Positions 56,294 to 64,000 of a stretch of 64,000 nt of DNA are shown one piece after another (the stretch's first letter is position 1; every line of letters starts with the position of its first letter). A program made the position numbers and the translations under genes. The notes beneath the pieces were generated by a model, which was given only the letters and a program-made list of their open reading frames with translations, ran no database searches and was not told the DNA's origin. The stretch is taken from the NCBI RefSeq assembly GCF_030272615.1, contig NC_081413.1, positions 558,149,136-558,213,135 on the forward strand. Direction: 5' to 3'. This DNA is from Cryptomeria japonica. Taxonomy: Eukaryota; Streptophyta; Pinopsida; Cupressales; Cupressaceae.

Positions 56294-58083
56294 CTAGTTG
56301 TTCCACAAGGTTATACTACTTGGGGATGGATGTGGTGCCTTATGGAGCTGCTTTAATGGTGATCTTGCAACGATGTATAATAAAATTGTAGTAGAGCTTG
56401 GATTTTTTATGGTAATGGTTGCAATTTGTTCATTGGCATCATATAGGTGATTCACAATGTAATTATAGGTGACTCGCGTATAATCAATGGTATCTGTGTT
56501 TTGCCTTGAAGTGGAAGGACCCCTTTGATCTTGTGATGGAAGTGGATTCTTAAACATAAGATGATCATTATTTGTAGTTTTTGGGTCATGTCCTTCAATT
56601 CCAATCTCGCCTTGATCAATAAGATCCTGAATAAGATATTTCAGTCTATGACAATTGCTTGTTTTATGCCCTTTCCCTTGATGGAATTTGCAGTGTTCAT
56701 TATCCCTCCACCATGAAGGTTTTACCTGTGGTTTGTAATTTGATGTCTTTGGTTAGGTCACCAGATTTGAAGAAACCAACTGACATAACACTATTTCAAT
56801 GGGTTCCCCTAAGGGAGTGTAGGTTCATTTTGGTTTATAATTTTGCTGGTGTTGTCTAGGTTCCTCTTGAGGTATATTGTGTCCTTGATTTGGGGGAACA
56901 ACCGTGTTATTCTTGGGTGGGGGGTTTTGTCCCACAAATCGGACCATAGGTTGTACACTTTTGATAGTCCTTGCATCTACAACCCCATCATTGACAATAT
57001 TTTTTTTTAATTCCAAAAGTTAGGTTTATCACTGTTAAAGCGTGGGCGAGGGCCATCTTTTGGTTCATTGTATATCTTGATAAGCCCCTTTTTTATGAGG
57101 GCTTGTTCACATTTTAAACCCTTGGTGATCATGTCATTAAAGGATTATGTGCCTTTCATGTCTAGGTGAAATTCCATTTCTTCGTTCAGGTTGGAAATAA
57201 ATATTTCCACTAGTTCTTATTCAGGTAACTAAAGAGAATGTCTGCTAGACATTTGTTGCCATCGTTGCAGGAAAGCTGAGAATAGCTCCCTTGAATTTTG
57301 CTTAGTGTTACACAGATCTGCCATGGTGATATCATGTTCAATGTTATGTGAGTAATGTGCAATGAATTTATGGACCAGTTCTTCGAATGTCCTAATGCCA
57401 CCTGCTAGTCAAGAAAACTATGATGTGGTTGTCCCTCCCAAACTTTGGGGAAAGAGTCGCATTAGGTATGTGTCTTCATATGCCACTTCTAGGAAAGCTG
57501 AATGAAATTCTCTAAAATGATTGTGAGGGTCTCCTTTTCCTTGATACTTTTCAAACTTAAGTGTTTCCAACCCTCGTGGAAAAGGTGGCATATGTAGATT
57601 CTTATCAAAGGGATAGGGACAAATATCATTAAGTGAAAACTGGTTTGTTTTCACACCACTGTGGAGTTGTTGGGCTAAATTCTCGACTTGTTGCCGCAAC
57701 ATGTCAATGTCATTTGGAGGAGGAGGAGGTGGGGGATTTTCTTGATGAAGGTTGTATCTGATGTGATCTCAACCTCTTCTATCCTCATTACGACTCTGGT
57801 GTTCTGATGCTTGCCTTAGTTGTGCAGTATCAAAATCAGAGGGTAGTTTGGCTCCCTCTTGGGCAAGTCTTAAAAAGTGAGCATTAGCATTGCTCCTGAG
57901 TATTTCATCAAAAATTCGATTAAAGAGAGGGTTGTGTTGTGCCCTTTCTATTGTTGTAGGAGTAGGAGTACTTGGATTTTCATCATTTGGGTTTCCTACA
58001 AGAGCTTATTGGAATTCATTGAGATTTTCCTCCTCTTCTTCCTCAATTTCCAATTATCTAGACCTTGATCTGGTTTGAGCCAT
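56294..58083 (-). pseudogene. Tat-like Gag of element D
   Basis: Minus, start at the ATG complement 58,081-58,083 (MAQTRSRSR), then an acidic run, LRLAQEGAKLPSDFDTAQLR (about 57,850), a Pro run, coiled coil (LRQQVENLAQQLHSG), and the family core in frame 57,702-57,418: FSLNDICPYPFDKNLHMPPF, KFEKYQGKGDPHNHFREF, YLMRLFPQSLGG. After more stops comes the knuckle CKFHQGKGHKTSNC at about 56,695-56,650, again C-x2-H-x4-H-x4-C as in element C. The segment 56,557-56,294 leads to the protease. The best-conserved block matches C's Gag at 29,806-30,040. Confidence 0.85.
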
Positions 58084-58559
58084 TTTGTTTGAAAGTTTTT
58101 GTTGAAGTTTGGTGAAATGATTATGAGTTGGTGATGGAATGAGAAATAAATGTTTGGTGAAGTGTTTTGCATATGAATCTCTAGTACTAAAGGTAGATGT
58201 TACCAAAGTTTTTCCTTGAATTGCTTGTTGTGTTTGGTTGACAATGTTTGATACGATAAGGTTTAGAGAGGCCTGAGATGTGTTACGGACCCAACTACCT
58301 AGTAATGAGAGGATTCACTCATAGACTAGTTTTAACCTGCATAGAAATGCCTCTTTAGGATGAGTTTATCCTAGATGTAGAGACACTCTAAAAAGTGATG
58401 TGTTGTGTTTGATTCAAGCAATATCAAAAAAGAACTTAGTACAAGACCTATTTATGTTTTGAGAGTTAGAATGGATTGATGATGTGTGAATGTGAGAATG
58501 GATGAAATGTTAACTTCAATAAAAACTATGTGTTACAAAAGGAACAAACTCTTCCTTTG
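58084..58559 (-). other. Region between the small ORF and gag of D
   Basis: No gene seen. In minus sense it is the about 0.5-kb spacer before the gag ATG. Confidence 0.5.
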
Positions 58560-58926
58560 CTCTTTCAGGGGTTGGTGGTTCTTCCTTAGCTGAGTTATAT
58601 GTGATGCAAATGTCTGGAAAGAAGGCAGGATTGATTTTTCCTCACTTGTTTTTATGATAACTCAAAGCTCTATATTGAGTAAAAGCTTTGTGGTTTAAAG
58701 ACTCTTGATCAAACTCATTGGATTTTCCTTAAAGATAGAGATGCATGTGACGTAAGAAGGTTCTATGTGAGACAAAGATTTGTCTAATAAGATAGAAGAA
58801 TTTCCTTCTTTTGATGAAATCCTTTGAGCTCAATGGTCTTTTCTTCAAGCTGATATGTTGATGAAGATTCTTCTTTCTCAAAATGTGAAGAATGGCCATA
58901 TAGTTTGATACTTTGTTTTTGATCAT
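58560..58926 (-). pseudogene. Small conserved ORF upstream of gag in element D
   Basis: Frame 58,926-58,729 (MIKNKVSNYMAILHILRKKN, then HRTFLRHMHLYL) followed, after a stop, by NEFDQES...ALSYHKNK and GKINPAFF-like residues to about 58,560. It matches the small ORF of element C (28,980-29,252): HRTFL-H-H-YL, EFD-E and GKIN in order. It is basic at first, then polar. The stop after YL shows decay in D. Function unknown; see the entry for C. Confidence 0.5.
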
Positions 58927-60539
58927 TGTTGGTATTTGAAAATGTTTGTGTTGGATGAATACTTATTTTGGAAGTGATTTTTTATTTTTCTTTGACAAGA
59001 AAACAAATCAAGCACACAAACACAATAATGTTGCCTCAAAAGGCACAAATAAGTGTGTGTCTAGATCAACCCAATCTTTTGGAATTTTATGACTCTTTCC
59101 TTCCAAATGTTTTTGAATATATTTTTCAAAAAAAAAAAAAAAAGCCTGAAGTCGGCTCAGTTTATCACTGGTCTTGACATAAAATGAAAACACTTCAAAC
59201 ACACTTTATCCCTAAGGTCAAATGGCCAGTTGCGATAATTTCAGCCCACATCTTGATATTTCTTCAACTTTGGTACTACATACCTTATGAATCCCGCCAT
59301 GGCAGGTAAGGATGTGATATACTAAGTCTTGCACGAGCATAACAAATAGATGATCCCTATGATGGGGAAGTCACCACTTTCATCAAGCTACAAGTAGCCT
59401 TTCAAAAAGCTATGTTTCTAATCAAGAAAATATGTATGGTGAGTATCTTGGGAGCAAAACCTTCTATGCTCTTGCACTGAACTTCTCAAAAATATCCTCA
59501 ATCAATAGAATGGGTGGGCTACTACATAAAGGTGTTTAATAATTTTCAATGTCTTTGGACATAAGTTCATTCTCCAGTGACTCACTTAAGAGCCTTGTAA
59601 CTTGTGGTGGGGCCCATTTGTCCTTTCGACAAGTTACACTGTAGGAACAACTATACCCAAGGCTACAACTTTCGCTCACACCTGATTTCTATAGTAGCTC
59701 GAAGGATTTACCACGTGAGGTCATTCCCAAGAGTGATGTGTCTCTTGGTAGACCTCTCTTAAAAATATAAACTTTGAGTGTTACTAACACTTTTCTCTTG
59801 CACCTAGGACCATGAAAGCCAAGGGAGAGGATGGTGTGTGTTAGAAGTAGGACCACTCGACAAACTTTTGCACAAGCGTGCCAAACACAAAAGACACTTG
59901 TTCTTTTTAACTTATCATCTCAATGTGAACAAACTATTTGGAGATGTTGCTCCAACAATCATGGTGTTCTTTTTAACTTCAAAGGCAAAATGTTGAGTAA
60001 ACTAGGAAATTGAAATCCTGGTCAACTGAATTAAAAGCACGTTTGCTTGAAGTAAATCACTTTGAAAAACAAGAAAACTTTGACAAGTTGATTGTTCTTT
60101 TTAACTGCACAAAAATTTGAAGTGTTTATTGTGAATTTCCTTAAGTTTGATGCAAGAAATGAATTTTGTTTGTCTTGTTTTAAGCACCAAAATAAGTGAA
60201 TCCTAACTTGCAATGAAAGCAAATTTGTGGGATTTGAGTTTGTTCTTTTTAACTTGGACAAATGAAGTTTGTTTTAAGCCCAAATAAAAGTCGTGTTTCT
60301 TTTTAAGAACCCAAAATAAAGTGTGAAGTTCAATTTTTAAGCCAAAAAATAAGATGAATTCATTTTATCCAACTTTGAAAAGCAACAAAGTTAAAGAAAC
60401 AAATTCAAATGCTTTCTACTCTAAACTTCTCCACCCTGCACAAATAATCAAAAAGTTAAAAAGATGAAATGACGTCTAAGTGGGCTTCCACAAGCCTAAA
60501 TTTTGATTTTCAGTTACAAAGTGTAAAATTACAACTCTC
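58927..60539 (-). other. Leader of element D with conserved box
   Basis: Non-coding in minus sense. It contains GGAATGACCTCACGTGGTAA (complement of about 59,710-59,731), the counterpart of the box in C (19,968-19,987) and E (63,831-63,850). Repeated 'gttctttttaactt' stretches occur at about 59,890, 60,090, 60,240 and 60,296. Frames of 60-76 codons in this stretch are chance. Confidence 0.6.
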
Positions 60540-60819
60540 TGTTACAACAGCGCCACTTTGTGTAAACACAGAAGCACTATTTAACACAAAAGTGCTAAAT
60601 AACTGACAGATGCGCTAAATGATTCTATCGAATAGAAATAAATTTTGTCAAACAGGGAGGTCAAAAGCGCTAAACTACTGACAACGACGCTAATCTAAGT
60701 GCAAAAGCGCTAGAATACTGACAATAGCGCTATTTCCCGAACAATAGCGCTATTCTGGTGAACAAAAGCACTAAAGCACAAACTTTCATAAGTGCTAAAG
60801 TGTGTTCAAAAGCACCAAA
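60540..60819 (-). repeat. GCGC-core array in the leader of D
   Basis: Read on minus, about 10 units such as TAGCGCTATTGT, TAGCGCTTTTG and TTAGCACTTATG, in D's own sense, immediately after the 5' LTR. A PBS would be expected between LTR and array, but after CCCTTCCA the sequence reads TTTGGTGCTTTTGAACAC, not a clear PBS, so the PBS may be lost or highly changed. Confidence 0.8.
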
Positions 60820-61177
60820 TGGAAGGGTTAGTTATCATAATCAAACACAAGAAACAACAAGAAACCAATTGTTAGTGTAAGAGATCACAAGTAAAACACT
60901 ATCATAAACAAGCATATCAAGAAAGACACTATAAAATAGATAGAAAGCTTAATAAACCTAAGAAATGCTACTAAACACCTCCAAATGCTCTCTACCATGT
61001 TGGTAGCTTCTCCTTCTTTGTTCCTCTCCTCTCCAAGTTCCAAATTATTGTAGCTCTCAACAGCTTTTTGCACTATGGATGCCTTGTGGAGGTTCAAGAT
61101 GAAAAATGATTTACTTATGCAATGCAAATGTAAACAAAGCTAATATTAGATGATATGGAATGAAAATGATTTATTTT
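60820..61177 (-). repeat. 5' LTR of element D, terminal part (cut by element E)
   Basis: 358 bp colinear with 35,775-36,130 of the 3' LTR (about 15 differences by eye). It ends at the E insertion point 61,177/61,178; the rest of the LTR must lie beyond the right edge. The 80-codon minus frame 61,127-60,885 is the LTR frame also seen in the 3' copy. Confidence 0.88.
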
Positions 61178-62656
61178 TGTAGACGTATAAAAATGACCAT
61201 ATTCTTAAATGAATATTTTATGTTCATTTTATTCCCATTCCTCTATTTTAGTTAAATCTAATTTAATTAAAACATCCACATTCTTCTATTTAAATAAATA
61301 AATTATTCAATTTATTTACTTAAAATCACTTAAGCCCTTTTACATCATTTAATTGAATAAATCATTTATTTAATTAAATCCCTTCTTACTTTTTAATTAA
61401 ATTTATATTTAATTAATAGTTTATCCCAAATTGAATAAATCTAAATTATTCAATTTCCCAAATTGCAATCAAATTGAAATAAAACAATTTATTTTAATTA
61501 ATTCTATTTTCCCTCACCCACTTGCATTTTCCTACATCTCCCACTTGCATCCTAAACCCTATTCCTAATTTCTTCTAGAATCCATCTAATCCTAATTAAT
61601 TAACCCCAAACCCATTCATTATCCCTTTTCCCTAAATTTGAGGAGGTCACTTCTCAAAATTGGAGTAAAGTCTTCAAAAGGCATTAAAGCCTTTATCCAT
61701 TCAACAAGCTAACTTGTTGAATACCCCCAAATTTGGAAGGACTCTTACAAATTTGTCTCCAAAGTCTTCAAACCATTAATGGTTAACTAACCCTTAGTGG
61801 CAAGGTTAGAGACTTTTTGACTAACTTAACTCTCATCTAACCCAAGGGTCTCATCAAGCATTCATTGCTTTGACCATGGTTATCCCTTTAACCTTTGCAC
61901 AAGAGTTTACCCCTTGGGTAAAAGCTTTATCCATTGGATAACCCTAACCTAACCTTAACCCTTACCTCCTAAGGTAACAATGAGGTCTTCTCAAGTATTT
62001 AATGCTTCTTTCATCTCCTCTCAAGCAATCTTATGTTGACAATTGTCACCATTTCATTGGTAAAAATTGTAAACATGGATTGATAACTTTCAATCTTGAC
62101 CCTTGATTAACTCCTTCAATCTTGACCATTCATTGCCCTATTTTCACTATAAATAGAGCTCTCATTCCTCCATTTTAAGGATCCATGCAAGCTTTTAGTA
62201 TCTCATTTATGCTCAAATTTATCAATACATCTAGCTTCTCTTTGCAATAGAAATTAATCTAATAAGCATTTTAGACTATTTCCTTTATCATTAGCTTAAA
62301 TCATTAATTAGTATATCATGTTAGGATAGTATTTAAACTAATCTTGTCATCTTATAATCTAGTTTATTGCATTTATAGAATCATGCATAGATAGGATGCA
62401 TTTCATCATAAAGCAATCTTAAGCATCCCTCATTCTTGCATTCATCATCCCTAAGCCACTTTTCTCAGTGATCTGAGAGAAAAGGCATTGGCTTGAGGGA
62501 CCTTGTGAGATAGAGAACCATGGAACCAACCTTGGGAAGTTGAGTCATTCTTCATGACTCCATAACTTGCACCAAGAAGTCATGTGGGTGTGTGGACAAG
62601 CCCCTTTGAACCCATTTTTCACATTTTAAGTTTAATCGACCTGCTTTTCCCGCACA
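61178..62656 (+). repeat. 5' LTR of element E, inserted in the 5' LTR of D
   Basis: About 1,479 bp, starts TGTAGACGTATAAAAATG and ends TTCCCGCACA. It has the same organisation as the LTRs at 35,775-37,209 and 47,656-49,078: AT-rich AATTAA section, 'ttccctcaccca' section, then ACTATAAATAGAGCTC with TATAAATA at 62,148-62,155. The five bases before it, ATTTT (61,173-61,177), are the presumed left target duplication; the right copy is outside the window. The 101-codon minus frame 62,857-62,552 spans LTR, PBS and array and is not a gene. Confidence 0.82.
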
Positions 62657-62662
62657 TATTTT

Positions 62663-62680
62663 TGGCATCCACCTTGGGGC
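62663..62680 (+). other. Primer binding site of element E
   Basis: TGGCATCCACCTTGGGGC, six bases after the LTR end. It resembles the PBS of element C (TGGCGCCCATTGTGGGGC), with a few substitutions. Confidence 0.7.
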
Positions 62681-62739
62681 TCTACCCAATTTATCAAAAT
62701 AGTTTTTAAAAATAAACACTTTTGTAAGTACACTAGAAA

Positions 62740-63003
62740 CAAGAATTAGCGCGTAGGGAACATCCCTTAGCACATCTGGGTGATATTTCAGTGCATCCAG
62801 CGCACTATTTATTGCGTGGGTCTCATTCCCTAGCACATGTAGTCTATACCTTAGCACATCATCCCCACTAACATTTTCCTATAGGTCTCAGCACTGGAGA
62901 ATAACGGAGTAGCGCATCTAAAAAATATTCCAGCGCGTCGGGTCTGTCTGATAGTGCATCCGGATTGTCTCATAGCACGTACAATCTATTCTGTAGCACA
63001 TCA
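62740..63003 (+). repeat. GCGC-core array in the leader of E
   Basis: Units TTAGCGCGTAGG, TTAGCACATCTG, CAGCGCACTATT, TAGCACATGTAG, TAGCGCATC, CAGCGCGTCGGG, TAGTGCATC and TAGCACGTAC, about 25-30 bp apart. The core is kept (AGCGC or AGCAC), but the tail differs from TTTTGT in C and D. Confidence 0.75.
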
Positions 63004-64000
63004 CAGACAGAGGCAAAAATTAAAAACTATAACCAAATGTAAAATTAGACTTGTTGAAGTCCACCAAACTCACAGATTTTCTAACGATTTTGCTTGGTAT
63101 CTTGCAGGGTTTTTAATAGTTTATTACAGATAGGAGCTTAATTTTATTTCTAGGATCATAAATAGTTTAAGATTTTTATTAATTTAGTTAAGTTAGTAAA
63201 AATATAAAGCTTTTTTGAATCTTGTTTGGTAAAATTGAACTCACTTTGTTTGGGCTTTAAAAAAGAACCACAAAAACAATTTTTCCTTGCTTTTCTAGGA
63301 GAGAAAAATTTTCAAATTGGATCTTAAAAAGAACAAATCATTTTTTTTCAAAGTTTTGCAATCAAATGGCTTAAAAAGAACTTCACCATCCTTTGGTCTA
63401 TAAAAGGATTCATTTTACATTTTAGCAAAGTAAAGAATCACACAAAGTCCAAAAGTCTTTTCGCAACTAAAGAGGGAAGATCTTCCCCTTTCAATCGATT
63501 TATTTTGTTGACGAAACATCGCATTTATTTTGTTGACCAAGTTATTTTATAGATTAGAAAATCATTGCCTTGAAAGGTTAAAAATAACACCATGTTTTCA
63601 TGGAGCAACATCTCCATATAGGATTAACAAAATCATTGCTTTGAAAGGATAAAATGAACTTGTGTGCTTTGCCTCAAAAGGTGGAAGGTATATGCTCTTC
63701 CCTTAACTGGGTGATCAAAAAGCCAAACCACTCTTAAAAGCTTTCTTTACTTCAAGCAATAAATCCTTTAGCAAGCTTGCCTTCCCAAGGGGTTGAAAAA
63801 CTCTTAAAGCCATTTTTGGTCGGTGTGAAGGGAATGACCTAAGTGGAAAACAACATTGAAGCCAAGTGTTCTAACCCACTACAATCAAAAGTGCAAAGTG
63901 GCAAAAGTCCTTTTCAATGGTTGCGCGCAGTGATTAGCCTTCCCCCAATATCCTTGAGATACGTAAAGCCTTTGTTCTAAAGTTTGGGAAGCCTCCTGAG
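63004..64000 (+). other. Leader of element E, running off the window
   Basis: No gene. It contains GGAATGACCTAAGTGGAAAA at 63,831-63,850, the box shared with C and D. Gag is expected about 1-2 kb further right by comparison with C and D. Confidence 0.65.

Larger units (their letters stand above)
35775..61177 (-). mobile_element. Element D: large Tat-like Ty3 retrotransposon, minus strand, nested
   Basis: The 3' LTR is 35,775-37,209 with a PPT at 37,210-37,222, and the 5' LTR begins at 60,820. The first 350 bp of the two LTRs, counted from the plus-strand left ends, differ at about 15 positions by eye (about 4%). Coding order on minus: small ORF, Gag, protease, G-patch, linker, RT, RNase H, second RNase H, integrase, then a 5.5-kb 3' region with an antisense plant-mobile-domain ORF. 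Dual RNase H and an extra ORF between pol and 3' LTR are known traits of Tat-lineage elements. D is inserted in the RT of C. It is split by B and, in its 5' LTR, by E. D's own length must exceed 17 kb. Confidence 0.88.

Noticed and set aside
62552..62857. 101-codon minus frame
   Set aside because: Runs through LTR end, PBS and leader array of element E on the wrong strand; explained by those features.

Overview
This is 64 kb of nuclear DNA from a plant with a large, repeat-filled genome. I see no single-copy host gene, rRNA, tRNA or CRISPR array. The sequence is AT-rich and almost wholly made of nested LTR retrotransposons of Ty3 (Tat/Athila-like) and Copia type, most of them decayed. Large Tat-like elements, long LTRs, solo LTRs and old insertions together suggest a gymnosperm, possibly a conifer. 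That is inference; no species-diagnostic gene is present.

Layout. (1) 1-3.2 kb is AT-rich with no gene. (2) 3.2-7.1 kb (+) is a decayed Ty3 protease-RT-RNase H-integrase region, here called H. A broken extra ORF lies downstream in the env-like position (8.2-10.6 kb, resuming at 15.6 kb). (3) 10,569-15,564 (+) is a young Copia-type element inserted in that extra ORF. It has 455-bp LTRs with 4 mismatches, an AAAGG target duplication and one intact 709-codon gag-protease ORF, but no integrase, RT or RNase H. (4) 16.2-17.0 kb (-) is a solo-LTR-like fragment. (5) From about 17-19 kb a Tat-like Ty3 element, C (+), begins. Its LTR end and PBS are at about 19,146-19,167, and its leader, gag, protease, G-patch and RT run to 35,774. 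C is split by element A (20,273-28,168, TSD CTTAG) and by a solo LTR (32,988-34,654, TSD AGTAA). (6) A second Tat-like element, D (-), is inserted in C's RT. Its 3' LTR is 35,775-37,209, an antisense plant-mobile-domain ORF lies at 38.2-40.2 kb, pol spans 42.8-56 kb, gag is near 57 kb and the 5' LTR begins at 60,820. (7) D is split by element B (-, 44,982-52,999, TSD TATTC), which itself contains a solo LTR (47,656-49,078). (8) D's 5' LTR is split by element E (+), whose 5' LTR (61,178-62,656), PBS and leader run off the right edge.

The most interesting objects are A and B. They are pol-less LTR elements with Copia/Sirevirus-like PBS and repeated polypurine tracts. Each encodes only a coiled-coil, multi-zinc-knuckle Gag (ORF1) and a roughly 1,000-1,090-codon ORF2 of unknown function. 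ORF2 is colinear between the two elements although they lie on opposite strands and have mostly different LTRs. With the gag-protease Copia element, the window holds three structurally complete elements that would need enzymes supplied in trans.

C, D and E also share leader features: a degenerate array of AGCGCTTTTGT-like units, a conserved box GGAATGACCTnAnGTGGnAA, and (in C and D) a small protein-level-conserved ORF upstream of gag. D carries a second array in antisense next to its plant-mobile-domain ORF. LTR divergences counted by eye are about 0.9% for the Copia element and about 4-5% for A, B and the overlapping part of D. The nesting order is C, then D, then B (with its solo LTR) and E.
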